From NCBI RefSeq assembly GCF_035474595.1, contig NZ_DATIND010000005.1, forward strand, positions 1 through 64,000: 64,000 bases of DNA. The letters run 5' to 3'. The stretch comes from Longimicrobium sp. (GTDB lineage Bacteria > Gemmatimonadota > Gemmatimonadetes > Longimicrobiales > Longimicrobiaceae). Shown in pieces: positions 50,128 to 58,396 of the stretch. Below the pieces are notes generated by a model. The model was not told the origin of the DNA and ran no database searches. It worked only from the letters and a program-made list of their open reading frames with translations. The first letter of the stretch is position 1; every line of letters begins with the position of its first letter. The translations under genes were made by a program, and so were the position numbers.

Positions 50128-50364
50128 TCAGCCGATTTCCTCCGCGGGGTCGCTCATCCCCAGCGCCTCCAGCAGCAGCTCGTGGTCGTCGTGGGCGATG
50201 GCGTCGATCTCGATGAAGCCCAGGCGCACCGGCTCGGCCTCGTCCTCGGGGCAGCGGAAGCGCGCGGCGTAGATGCCGCGCTCGGTGGGCGCGGGGTGGC
50301 CGTACAGCACCTCCACCAGCCAGCTGCGGCCGCGCGCGTCCGGGAAGATCGCCCTGTCCTTCAT
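50128..50364 (-). CDS. Small hypothetical protein
   Basis: A 78-residue protein beginning MKDRAIFPDARGRSWLVEVLYG, then ERGIYAARFRCPEDEAEPVRLGF. Compact and probably alpha/beta. An ATG eight codons earlier (50388) is an alternative start that would overlap the upstream lipoprotein gene. Its 3' end was copied into the duplication junction at 45868. Family not recognised. Confidence 0.65.
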   Translation of the reverse strand: MKDRAIFPDARGRSWLVEVLYGHPAPTERGIYAARFRCPEDEAEPVRLGFIEIDAIAHDDHELLLEALGMSDPAEEIG

Positions 50365-50371
50365 CTCCCCG

Positions 50372-51247
50372 TCATTCTGGATCCCCATCGAGCTGCCGCA
50401 TGGCGATCCGGCCCGAGTGCCGGGCATCTCGCGCGGTGCCCGTGAGGATTCCCGCCGCGGGCTGCACCTGGAAGGTGTCGAAGTTCCAGTTCACCTTTCC
50501 GCCGCCGGTCTTCACCACGTCGATGCCGGTAAGGACAAAACTGCCGCCCGGCATCATCTCCACCCGCAACGTCTCCACGTAATCCTCCTCGAAGTAGCGC
50601 GCGACCAGGGCGCCATCCTCACGCGTGACCACCAGTCGCGTACCTCGGCGACCCATCACGGTACCGCGCCATTCGCCCACCAGCGCGTCCTCCAGCGCGG
50701 TGCGCGCGGCCTGCTGCTGAAGCTCGGCCTGTGCCTGCGCCTCGAGCTGCGCCCGGGCGGCGGCGAGCTGCTGCTGGTACTGGAAATCGCGGTCTTGCAC
50801 CGAGCCGACGACGATCACCCGCGCGGCGGTGAAGAAGTCCCTCGGCTGGCCGAGGGCGCGCGTGGGATCGTTCTCCATCTGGAACCTGGTGCTCCAGTCG
50901 CCGCCGGTAAACGTGGCGTCGGCGCGGCCGTACACCGTCTTGAAGTCGCCCCGGTTCCCCGCCTGGCGGATGAAGAGGGTATCGCCCACGCGGTGGTCCT
51001 CCACGTAGGTCGGCGCGGTGAGCGCGATGGTGGCGCGGAAGCGGCCCAGGAAGTGGTCGCGCGCGGCCCCGCGCAGCTGCGACGCCTCGAGGTGGAAGGC
51101 CGAGGCGTGCCAGTACGCGGGGATCTCCACCCCGAAGCGCTCGCGCAGCTGCCCCGCGTCGGGCGGCAGGCGCTCCCTGCAGGCGGCCACGGCCAGCGGC
51201 GCGACGAGGCACAGGAAGGATGCGGGATGGATGCGGATCTTCATCAT
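50372..51247 (-). CDS. Predicted lipoprotein
   Basis: A 291-residue lipoprotein: MMKIRIHPASFLCLVAPLAVAAC with lipobox AVAAC. The mature region has a helical part (FQYQQQLAAARAQLEAQAQAELQQQAARTALED) and a C-terminal beta-rich domain (EWRGTVMGRRGTRLVVTRE, GSFVLTGIDVV). No family recognised. The small gene at 50128 starts 7 nt after its stop (or overlaps it), so they are likely co-transcribed. Confidence 0.65.
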   Translation of the reverse strand: MMKIRIHPASFLCLVAPLAVAACRERLPPDAGQLRERFGVEIPAYWHASAFHLEASQLRGAARDHFLGRFRATIALTAPTYVEDHRVGDTLFIRQAGNRGDFKTVYGRADATFTGGDWSTRFQMENDPTRALGQPRDFFTAARVIVVGSVQDRDFQYQQQLAAARAQLEAQAQAELQQQAARTALEDALVGEWRGTVMGRRGTRLVVTREDGALVARYFEEDYVETLRVEMMPGGSFVLTGIDVVKTGGGKVNWNFDTFQVQPAAGILTGTARDARHSGRIAMRQLDGDPE

Positions 51248-51392
51248 CGGAACGCCTGCGGAGGGGCCGGATCGGAGGCCCGAAAAGTGTCGCCCGGGCG
51301 CGCCGGGGGCAAGGTGCGGCGGGGCTGACCGGGTCGAAAGGACGCTCTTCATCACGGCGGGGAATTCCCCGGCTTGTGACAAGGGGCGTTCG

Positions 51393-51632
51393 ATGTTCAC
51401 TTTGGACGCGAGACGGTCGACCATCCATCCTGAACGCATGGAGATTGTCGTGGACGCAGAGGGAGCCGAGACCGATGACGCCGCCGAGCGGGAGCGGATG
51501 ATCCGCAGACGTGGTGCGGAGTCGGCGATCACGAAGATCCGCCAGCGGGCGCGGAAGCACGGGCTGGACCGGCTGACCATGGAAGAGATCGACGCCGAAA
51601 TCGCCGCCGCGCGCGCAGCACGCAGGAAGTGA
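51393..51632 (+). CDS. Orphan antitoxin-like protein
   Basis: A 79-residue basic protein; the first ATG (51393) has AAGGGG six bases upstream, and a second ATG at 51438 would give 64 residues. The C-terminal KHGLDRLTMEEIDAEIAAARAARR is the pattern found in many type II antitoxins that end with a (L/M)TxEEIxAEIxAxR toxin-binding helix. No toxin gene is adjacent. It is divergent from the lipoprotein gene. Confidence 0.55.
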   Translation: MFTLDARRSTIHPERMEIVVDAEGAETDDAAERERMIRRRGAESAITKIRQRARKHGLDRLTMEEIDAEIAAARAARRK

Positions 51633-51720
51633 TCATCCTTCCCCTCGCTGACCGAAACCCCGGCCGGGGCACATGCCTTGCCCGAGTGCCATCGGTTACG
51701 CACATCGGACGGAGGACGGG

Positions 51721-52239
51721 ATGGAGACGCTGCCGCGCGAGATGGTGATGAAGGCGGTGGGATCGGTGCTGGCGGAGGGGTACGAGGGGCCGCAGGACCC
51801 GCGCGGCACCTGGTTCGTGAACAACGCGCCCGACGCGGGCTTCCTCGCCACGCTCGATGCGCTGCCGGCGGAGGACGCGTCGCGCGCACCGGGGGCGGGA
51901 CGCGGCACGGTGGCCGGGCACGCGGGGCACCTGCGCTTCTCGCTGGAGGTGTCGCGGCGCTGGGTGCAGGGCGACCGTGGGCCGTTCGAATGGGACCGCA
52001 GCTGGGCCGTGCGCGAGGTGGACGACGCCAGCTGGGCCGAGCTGCGCGCCGGCGTCCGCGAGGCGTACGAAGCCTTCCGCCGCGCGCTGGACGAGGCCGC
52101 GGAGCTGGACTTCCTGCGCCTCGCCGGCGCCATCGGTGCGGTGGCGCACGCGGCGTATCACCTGGGCGCGGTGCGGCAGATGGTGCTGGAGCTGCGCGGC
52201 GCTTCGACTCCCGCGGGGGCGGCGGCGGAGCGCGGATGA
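51721..52239 (+). CDS. DinB-like four-helix protein
   Basis: A 172-residue protein of the DinB/YfiT-type metal-binding helical bundle. Candidate metal histidines are in VAGHAGHLRFSLEV and in VAHAAYHLGAVRQMV near the C-terminus, the classic pair of positions. Members are thiol transferases or uncharacterised hydrolases. Its stop overlaps the start of the kinase gene by 4 nt (ATGA), so the two are produced together. Confidence 0.75.
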   Translation: METLPREMVMKAVGSVLAEGYEGPQDPRGTWFVNNAPDAGFLATLDALPAEDASRAPGAGRGTVAGHAGHLRFSLEVSRRWVQGDRGPFEWDRSWAVREVDDASWAELRAGVREAYEAFRRALDEAAELDFLRLAGAIGAVAHAAYHLGAVRQMVLELRGASTPAGAAAERG

Positions 52240-53936
52240 GGCAGCCGTTCGAGCGGGCGCTGGTGGGCCGCACGCTGGCGGGGCGCTACGAGCTGGGCGA
52301 CGCCATCGGCTCGGGGGGGATGAGCGTGGTGTACGCCGGCACCGACCGCGTGCTGGGGCGCGCCGTGGCCGTGAAGGTCGTCGCCCTCCCCTCGGACTCG
52401 GAGGAGGTGCGCGCCAACCTGCGCGAGCGCTTCCGGCGCGAGGCGGGCTCGGCGGCGCGCATCGCCCATCACCCCAACATCGTGCAGGTCTACGACTACG
52501 GGACCGACCCCGAGCTGGACCTGGACTTCATCGTGATGGAGCTGCTGCGCGGGCGCGACCTGAAGCAGGCGCTGGCGCAGGGCAGCGTTCCCCGCGGCGA
52601 GGCGGTGCGCATCCTCCGCGAGGCGGCGCGCGGGCTGGCGGCCGGCCATCGCGAGGGGATCGTGCACCGCGACGTGAAGCCCGCCAACGTCTTCCTGGTG
52701 GGCCAGGACGGGCGCGTGGAGTACGTGCGCGTGCTGGACTTCGGCATCGCCAAGCCGCTGGAGCCGGACACCGACGACGCGCTGACGCTGACCACCGCGG
52801 GGCAGCTCCCGCACTCGCCCGCGTACGCGTCGCCCGAGGCGCTGGACCCGGATCTGCCCGTCACCCCCGCGAGCGACGTCTACCAGCTGGGGCTGATCGG
52901 CTACGAGCTGCTGACGGGCGACCGGCCGTACTCCGAGAGCGAGCGGAAGCGCATCCGCGAGGGCGAGGAAGTGCCGCTGGTGGCCACCCCGCGCTGGTCC
53001 GCCGTTCCCGCCCCGCTGCGCGAGGTGATCGAGCGCGCGCTGCGGCTCGATCCCGCCCGGCGCTACCCCGACGCCGCCGCCTTCGCCGACGCGCTGGCGG
53101 ACGCGGAGGACGCGACGCTCCTCCATCCCGGCGACGACCACACCGCGTTCATCGCCGCGCCGCCGCTGCCACGCGTCGTCGCGGCGGACCCCGCGCCGGT
53201 GGACGCGGCCGCTCCGGCCATCGACGCGGGCTCGCCCGAGCCGGTGTCGGACGAGCCGCTGTCCATCCCCTCGCCCATCCGGCCGGGGCGGCGGTGGGCG
53301 CCCGCGGTGTGGGGGATCCCCGTCCTCCTGCTCCTGCTGATCGCGGCGATCTGGGCGTCGCGGCGGCAGCGGGGCGCGCAGGACGCCGCCGTCCGCGCGG
53401 ACACCGGCGCGGTGGCGGCGCTGCACGACCGCTTCCTGCGCCTGGAGGGACAGGCCGCCGCCGAGCTCGCGGGCGCCTTCGCCGACACGGCCGACACCGC
53501 GCAGGCGCCGCCGCCCGACAGCGCGAAGACCGACACCCTGTCGCAGGCGATGGACGCCGCGGCCGTGCAGCGCGTGGTGATCGACGTGCACGCGGCGTGG
53601 TCGGCCGGCGACCTGGACCGGATGATGAGCCACTACGCCAGCCGCGCCGACTACTACAACGTGGCGCGCGCGACGCGGCCGTTCATCCGGCGGAAGGTGG
53701 CGGAGACGGTGCGCGGCTATCCCACGCGCAAGATCACGCTGAACCGGCAGGCGGTGATGATGGTGCAGCCGAACCTGGCGCGCGTGCTGGTGGACAAGGA
53801 GTGGGACTTCTCCGGCCGCGGCAAGCGCTGGTTCGGCTCCATGCGCCAGGAGCTGATGCTCCGCTCGGAGGACGGCACGTGGAAGATCATCTCCGAGAAG
53901 GCGGTCGAGATCTACAACGACAAGCACACGGGGTAG
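52236..53936 (+). CDS. Membrane Ser/Thr protein kinase with extracytoplasmic NTF2-like domain
   Basis: A 566-residue Hanks-type kinase. Gly loop GSGGMS (25-30), ATP lysine in AVKVV (47), catalytic loop IVHRDVKPANV, DFGIAKP, and the activation segment ending YASPEAL. After a Pro/Ala linker comes one membrane helix (AVWGIPVLLLLLIAAIWA, about 350-370). The C-terminal 120 residues (VIDVHAAWSAGDLDRMMSHYASRADYY ... WKIISEKAVEIYND) look like an NTF2/SnoaL fold outside the membrane. That replaces the PASTA sensors of many bacterial kinases. Coupled to the DinB-like gene. Confidence 0.9.
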   Translation: MRQPFERALVGRTLAGRYELGDAIGSGGMSVVYAGTDRVLGRAVAVKVVALPSDSEEVRANLRERFRREAGSAARIAHHPNIVQVYDYGTDPELDLDFIVMELLRGRDLKQALAQGSVPRGEAVRILREAARGLAAGHREGIVHRDVKPANVFLVGQDGRVEYVRVLDFGIAKPLEPDTDDALTLTTAGQLPHSPAYASPEALDPDLPVTPASDVYQLGLIGYELLTGDRPYSESERKRIREGEEVPLVATPRWSAVPAPLREVIERALRLDPARRYPDAAAFADALADAEDATLLHPGDDHTAFIAAPPLPRVVAADPAPVDAAAPAIDAGSPEPVSDEPLSIPSPIRPGRRWAPAVWGIPVLLLLLIAAIWASRRQRGAQDAAVRADTGAVAALHDRFLRLEGQAAAELAGAFADTADTAQAPPPDSAKTDTLSQAMDAAAVQRVVIDVHAAWSAGDLDRMMSHYASRADYYNVARATRPFIRRKVAETVRGYPTRKITLNRQAVMMVQPNLARVLVDKEWDFSGRGKRWFGSMRQELMLRSEDGTWKIISEKAVEIYNDKHTG

Positions 53937-53965
53937 AGCTCGAACGATTGGCTTCCCTCCCGGGA

Positions 53966-54184
53966 GACGTCATCCTGAGGCCCGCCACACTGTAAACTCC
54001 CCCGCCCGATTCTCTGCAGGCCGAAGGATCTATCGCCAGTCCAGCACGTCCGCGGCGGACGCGCACCGCAGGTTTGGCAGCGGCGCGTCTCCCCGGGCTC
54101 ACGTGCAGGGCGGGTATGGATCCTTCGGCCTGCAAGCGCTTGCGTGTGTTCAAGTTGCGGCGTGGCCGGCCTCAGGATGACGTC
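53966..54184. repeat. Family B repeats, copies 2 and 3, facing each other
   Basis: Copy 2 (53966-54035) is inverted relative to copy 3 (54116-54184): GACGTCATCCTGAGG...GCAGGCCGAAGGATC, then GATCCTTCGGCCTGCAA...GGCCTCAGGATGACGTC. Together they make a roughly 219-bp inverted repeat with an 80-nt centre. The 478-nt gap between the kinase and the peptide gene holds nothing else recognisable. Confidence 0.75.
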
Positions 54185-54414
54185 TTGGGGAGGTCTGGCG
54201 CATTGCCGATCACATCATCGTCCGGCTGTAGATCTTCCCCCATTCGCAGCCCCCGCGGCATTTCATCCTCCCCTCATCTCGCGGCGTCAACCAAACCTCG
54301 CAGGGCGGCATCACACGAACAGGGCTGGGACAAACGTCGTGTTTGCACGCAACTCGAAAAGATCTTCCCGCGCGGGGGCGCGACTCCATAGCCTTTCCCA
54401 CCGAGGAGTTCCAC

Positions 54415-54693
54415 ATGAAGAAGCTCAGGATCGAGGACCTGGCGGTCGAATCGTTCGAGACCGCGAACGTGGCGGGGGGTCGCGGGACCGTGCGCGCTCG
54501 CGAGGTCAGCTACCCCGACGACAGCTGCGACAGCTACTGCGCGAGCGACTACCCGCGCTACTCGTGCGGCGCGTGCGAGAGCGTGCCCATCATGGAGTGC
54601 AACCAGACGAACTATCCGTACGGCTGCACCGGCAGCCTGGACTACACCTTCTGCGAGCCCGGCTGCGACACGCAGTACGACATGGGCTGCTGA
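54415..54693 (+). CDS. Cysteine-rich RiPP-like precursor peptide
   Basis: A 92-residue peptide with GAGGAG seven bases before the ATG. The leader KKLRIEDLAVESFET then GGRGTVRARE matches the peptide at 11335. The core of about 57 residues has nine cysteines with many Tyr/Asp/Ser (DSCDSYCASDY, SCGACESVPIMEC, FCEPGCDTQYDMGC). An odd cysteine count and many spaced Ser/Thr allow lanthionine, disulfide or rSAM thioether chemistry. No modifying gene is next to it; enzymes may act in trans. Type is inference. Confidence 0.72.
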   Translation: MKKLRIEDLAVESFETANVAGGRGTVRAREVSYPDDSCDSYCASDYPRYSCGACESVPIMECNQTNYPYGCTGSLDYTFCEPGCDTQYDMGC

Positions 54694-54724
54694 CGCGGCC
54701 GGCCGGGCAGTCGCCAGGGTGAGC

Positions 54725-54817
54725 GTGCCGCGGGACCGCGCCCCCGCCCCGTCCCGCGGCACGGTGCACGAGACAGAGAACCAATCGACGCGCGGCTCCA
54801 GACCGGGGCCGCGCGTC
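54725..54817. terminator. Two back-to-back terminator hairpins
   Basis: GTGCCGCGGGAC/GTCCCGCGGCAC (54725-54762) and GACGCGCGGC/GCCGCGCGTC (54787-54817, followed by TTCGTTTCC) separate the convergent peptide and hydrolase genes. Probably one serves each strand. Confidence 0.7.
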
Positions 54818-54843
54818 TTCGTTTCCATCATCCGCCAGCCCGC

Positions 54844-56208
54844 CTACTGCCGCTCGGCGCTGGTATCGATCACCTCGGTGGCGGGGATGGGGGCGTTGCC
54901 GGTGACCAGGTTGAAGAGGTCGCGGCGCACCTTGCGGATGTGGTTGGGCGCCCTGGGCAGATAGGTGCGGTTGGAGAGCAGCACCACCCAGATGCCGCGC
55001 TCCGGCTCGATCCACAGCGACGTGCCCGTGTAGCCGGTGTGACCGATGGCGTACGGCGGCGTCCTGCACGGCTTCTGGTCCGGCTGCGTGCCCTCGCGGC
55101 AGAACGCCTCGAAGCCCAGCGCGCGCAGCCCCGCCCGCGGCTGCGGCGTCATGAACTCGCGCACCGTGGCCTCCTTCACGATCCGCACCCCGTCCAGCTC
55201 GCCGCCGTTGGCCAGCATGGCCGCCAGCCGCCCCACGTCGCGGCCGGTGGAGAAGAGGCCGGCATTCCCCGTGATCCCCCCCAGCTTGCGCGAGAACGGG
55301 TCGTTGGTCTCCCCCGAGAACGGCGTTCCGTCTTCCAGCGTGAGCGTGGGCGCGCAGGCGTCGCACGGGCGGCCGGGCTCGAACTGCGTGTGCGTCATCC
55401 CCAGCGGCCCCCACACGCGCCGGCGCAGGAACATCCCCAGCGGCTGGTGCGCGGCGTTGCTGGCGGCGAGGCCCAGGAGAACGAAGCCCACGTCGGAGTA
55501 CAGCACGTCGTCGCCGGGCTCGGAGATGAGCTTCACGGTGGAGACCAGGCGGAAGAGCCGGTCTCCCGCGGCGCCGTCTTCCGGGACGGGAACGGCGGCG
55601 GGGAGGCCGGCGGTGTGGGTCATGAGCTGGCGGATGGTGACTTTCTCGCGCCCGCCGCCGGTGAAGTGCGGGAGATAGCGGGCCACGGGGTCGTCCAGCC
55701 GCATCTTCCCCTCGTCCACCAGCACCATCACCGCCACGGTGGTGCCCACGATCTTGGTCAGCGAGGCCAGGTCGTACATCGTCTCGTCCGCGTCCACCGG
55801 CGAGGCGAGGCGGCCCCACTCCAGGCGCCCGATCCCCGTCAGCAGCACCGTCTGCCCGCGCACGCCGACCGCCAGCGCGGCGCCGGGAAAGCCGCCGCGC
55901 CGTACCTCCTTCTGCACGATCTGCTCGGCGCCGGCCAGCGCGGCGGGGGGGATGACGGTCTGCGGCGCGCGCGACACCTCGCCCGCGCGGATGCGGGGGA
56001 CGGCGCTGAAGAAGTAGCGCACGCGCGGGAAGAAGACGAACGGGTACGCCAGCGCCACCGCGAAGCACGCCAGCATCGCCCACGCGACCACGCGGCGGCG
56101 CGTGGAGAAGCGCCGCGGCTCCGGCTCGTCCGCGTCCCCGCGGCCGATCCCCAGCCAGTCTTCGTCCGGCCGATCTTCTTCCCCTGCTTCGACTTCCCAG
56201 TCCTCCAA
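54844..56208 (-). CDS. Class C beta-lactamase-fold serine hydrolase, membrane-anchored
   Basis: A 454-residue penicillin-binding-protein/esterase-like protein. An acidic cytoplasmic N-terminus (residues 1-33), one membrane helix (40-60), then the hydrolase domain with S149-LT-K152, Y237-S-D239 and a C-terminal G-H-T-G triad box (AIGHTGYTG). It lies outside the membrane. The family includes D-alanyl esterases, cephalosporinases and lipases; the YSD variant of YxN is common in the esterase branch. It is 67 nt from the glycosyltransferase gene on the same strand. Confidence 0.85.
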   Translation of the reverse strand: MEDWEVEAGEEDRPDEDWLGIGRGDADEPEPRRFSTRRRVVAWAMLACFAVALAYPFVFFPRVRYFFSAVPRIRAGEVSRAPQTVIPPAALAGAEQIVQKEVRRGGFPGAALAVGVRGQTVLLTGIGRLEWGRLASPVDADETMYDLASLTKIVGTTVAVMVLVDEGKMRLDDPVARYLPHFTGGGREKVTIRQLMTHTAGLPAAVPVPEDGAAGDRLFRLVSTVKLISEPGDDVLYSDVGFVLLGLAASNAAHQPLGMFLRRRVWGPLGMTHTQFEPGRPCDACAPTLTLEDGTPFSGETNDPFSRKLGGITGNAGLFSTGRDVGRLAAMLANGGELDGVRIVKEATVREFMTPQPRAGLRALGFEAFCREGTQPDQKPCRTPPYAIGHTGYTGTSLWIEPERGIWVVLLSNRTYLPRAPNHIRKVRRDLFNLVTGNAPIPATEVIDTSAERQ

Positions 56209-56275
56209 ACCGTTCCTCGCCGCTGCGTGTCTCGCATCTCCCCACGCGTTTGCCTACGCAGACGGCGCGCCGCGG

Positions 56276-58042
56276 CTACGGAGCGGGCGCGGCGGGCGGC
56301 GGCGCTGCGGGCGCGGGAGCCGGCGACGGGGGCTGCGGCGGGGCGTCGCACACGCGGAAGGCGTTCTCCGCCACGCCGGTGCGCGTGGGCGCGCTGGGCT
56401 CCAGCCGCAGCACGGCGGCGTTCTCCAGCGTCAGCCCCTTCACCACGCAGAACTTGTCGCGCGCGGCGAGCAGCACGGGATGGAGGTAGAGCGGCGCCAG
56501 GTCGGGGATGCGGTCGAACACCACGTAGCGCGCGCCGGCGTCGCGCGCGGCGGCGAAGAAGGTGTCGGCCCGCGCGCTCATCGGGTACGTGCGCCCGGGA
56601 TAGCCGGTGAGCGCGTAGAAGAGCGTCGCCTTGCGCGAGAGCACGACCGAGCCGGCGGGGAGCTGGCCGCGCGTCATGTCCGCCACCGTCATGAAGTCGT
56701 GGTACTCCTGCGTCATGCAGCGGTAGCGGTCGCCGTGCAGGTACTCGCGCGTGCACATCGAGCCGATCTCGCCGATGCGCACCACGCCCGGCGCGGCCAG
56801 CATCAGCAGCACCGCCGCGCCCACCGCGGGCGAGAGCAGCGCCGCCCGCGGCTTCCCCAGCGCCTCCAGGCCGCCGCGCACCGCCTCGGCCGCGTAGCAC
56901 AGCAGGAGCGGGTAGAGGGGAAGGATGAAGCGCTCGCCGGACCACGTGGCCGGCCAGATCAGGAGGAGGACCAGGTAGACGGGCACCCAGAACTCCGCCA
57001 GCCCCGGGCGCCCCAGCCGCCGCCCCCATCCGGCCGCCGCCAGCACCATCACCATGCCGCCCAGGATCCAGCGGTTCTCGCCGTTCCAGGTGAGCAGGAT
57101 AGGCAGGTGCATCCCCTGGTAGCGCAGCAGGTTGGACGCCATCCGCCGGAGCATGTCGAGCGGGCCGATGTTCCCCAGCGCCGGGCGGTACGGGTCGATC
57201 GCCCACAGGTGGCTGAGGTACCCCGGCGCGCCGTAGAGCCGCCCGCGCAGCCACCACGCGAAGGCCAGCGGGAGGAAGACGGCCAGCAGCAGCGCCAGGT
57301 CTCGCCACTTGCGCCGCCACCCCAGCCACGCCGCGGCGGCCACGACCAGCGGGAGCCCGGCGGCGCGCGTGAAGTTGCCGAGGACGACGGAGACGATCAG
57401 CAGCGCCAGCCAGCGCCCGTGGTGCCGCTCGCGCCCCGGCTCGCCCTCCGCCTCCGGGGCGCCCGCGAGGTGGGTGGACGCCCAGAGCGCCAGCAGGGTG
57501 AACGCCCACGCGGGAACGTCGGAGAGCTCCCAGTGCGCCTGCTCCAGCACGCCGGGGCTGATGGCCAGCACCAGCCCGGCGGCCAGCGCGATCCCCGGCG
57601 TGGAGGTGCGCCGCAGCCACAGGTACGCCAAGCCGATGCAGACGAACGAGAACGCCATCACCGTGGCCTTCAGCACGAACCAGCCGTGCAGCCCCAGCAG
57701 CGACAGGAAGGCGATGATCGCCGGCCACACCGGCGGATACTGCGTGTGCGGCCGCGCGGCCGGGTCCCACAGCTCCAGGTAGGCGTGGCGCTCCACCAGC
57801 GACCGCGCGAGCGCCACGTACGCAGCGTTGTCGCCGCCGATGTGCGGCGTGGGGTTGAAGGCGGGGATGGCGAACGCGAGGTGCACCAGCGCCAGCGCGA
57901 GCGCCACCTTCCACGGCGACGCCGTCAGGACGCGCTCGAGCGCGGAAAACAGCGACGGCGCCGGAGTCTTCGTGGCGGGCTGCGCGGGCTGGCCGCGGTC
58001 CGGGCGGCGGCCCTTGCTGCGGCTGCGGGTGGTGTTGGGCAC
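56276..58042 (-). CDS. Membrane glycosyltransferase, GT39/ArnT-like
   Basis: A 588-residue polytopic protein with about eleven membrane helices. The first extracytoplasmic loop holds the acidic site GGDNAAYVALARSLVE, followed by TQYPPVWPAIIAFL, the build of lipid-linked-sugar transferases (ArnT, PMT, GT39/83). A soluble C-terminal part (ARDAGARYVVFDRIPDLAPLYL) follows the helices, then a Pro/Ala-rich tail. The donor and acceptor are unknown. The N-terminus is Lys/Arg/Pro-rich. Confidence 0.8.
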   Translation of the reverse strand: MPNTTRSRSKGRRPDRGQPAQPATKTPAPSLFSALERVLTASPWKVALALALVHLAFAIPAFNPTPHIGGDNAAYVALARSLVERHAYLELWDPAARPHTQYPPVWPAIIAFLSLLGLHGWFVLKATVMAFSFVCIGLAYLWLRRTSTPGIALAAGLVLAISPGVLEQAHWELSDVPAWAFTLLALWASTHLAGAPEAEGEPGRERHHGRWLALLIVSVVLGNFTRAAGLPLVVAAAAWLGWRRKWRDLALLLAVFLPLAFAWWLRGRLYGAPGYLSHLWAIDPYRPALGNIGPLDMLRRMASNLLRYQGMHLPILLTWNGENRWILGGMVMVLAAAGWGRRLGRPGLAEFWVPVYLVLLLIWPATWSGERFILPLYPLLLCYAAEAVRGGLEALGKPRAALLSPAVGAAVLLMLAAPGVVRIGEIGSMCTREYLHGDRYRCMTQEYHDFMTVADMTRGQLPAGSVVLSRKATLFYALTGYPGRTYPMSARADTFFAAARDAGARYVVFDRIPDLAPLYLHPVLLAARDKFCVVKGLTLENAAVLRLEPSAPTRTGVAENAFRVCDAPPQPPSPAPAPAAPPPAAPAP

Positions 58043-58126
58043 TGCCGGGCGGAGATGGATGGGAACGGGCGGTGGGTTACGGCTGAAACGTAACGATCGG
58101 GCGGGGATGGGGCGAGAGTGGGGAGA

Positions 58127-58231
58127 AGTGCTGAGTCCTAAGTGCTAAGTCCTAAGTGCTAAGTGCTAAGTGCTGAGTGCTGAGTGCTGAGTGCTGAGTG
58201 CTGAGTGCTGAGTGCTGAGTGCTGAGTGCCA
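58127..58231. repeat. Fifteen-unit heptamer tandem array
   Basis: Fifteen consecutive 7-bp units, AGTGCTG or AGTGCTA with two AGTCCTA variants; eight identical AGTGCTG in a row near the right end. The 354-nt gap 58043-58396 contains this array and a family B copy, and no gene. Confidence 0.85.
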
Positions 58232-58254
58232 AGTTGCCTGGTACCGCACGGAGA

Positions 58255-58322
58255 GACGTCATCCTGAGGCCGGCCACACTGTCGTTGCACCCGCACGGGC
58301 GGTTGCAGGCCGAAGGATCCAT
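58255..58322 (-). repeat. Family B repeat, copy 4 (inverted)
   Basis: GACGTCATCCTGAGGCCGGCC...TTGCAGGCCGAAGGATCC. The middle can fold as TTGCACCCG/CGGGCGGTTGCA, different from the other copies. Confidence 0.75.
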
Positions 58323-58396
58323 AAGCAAGGCCGCACGTGCGCCTTCGGATCTGCACGATCGGACGCCGAAATGGATATATGGGTGATGGGGAGGAT

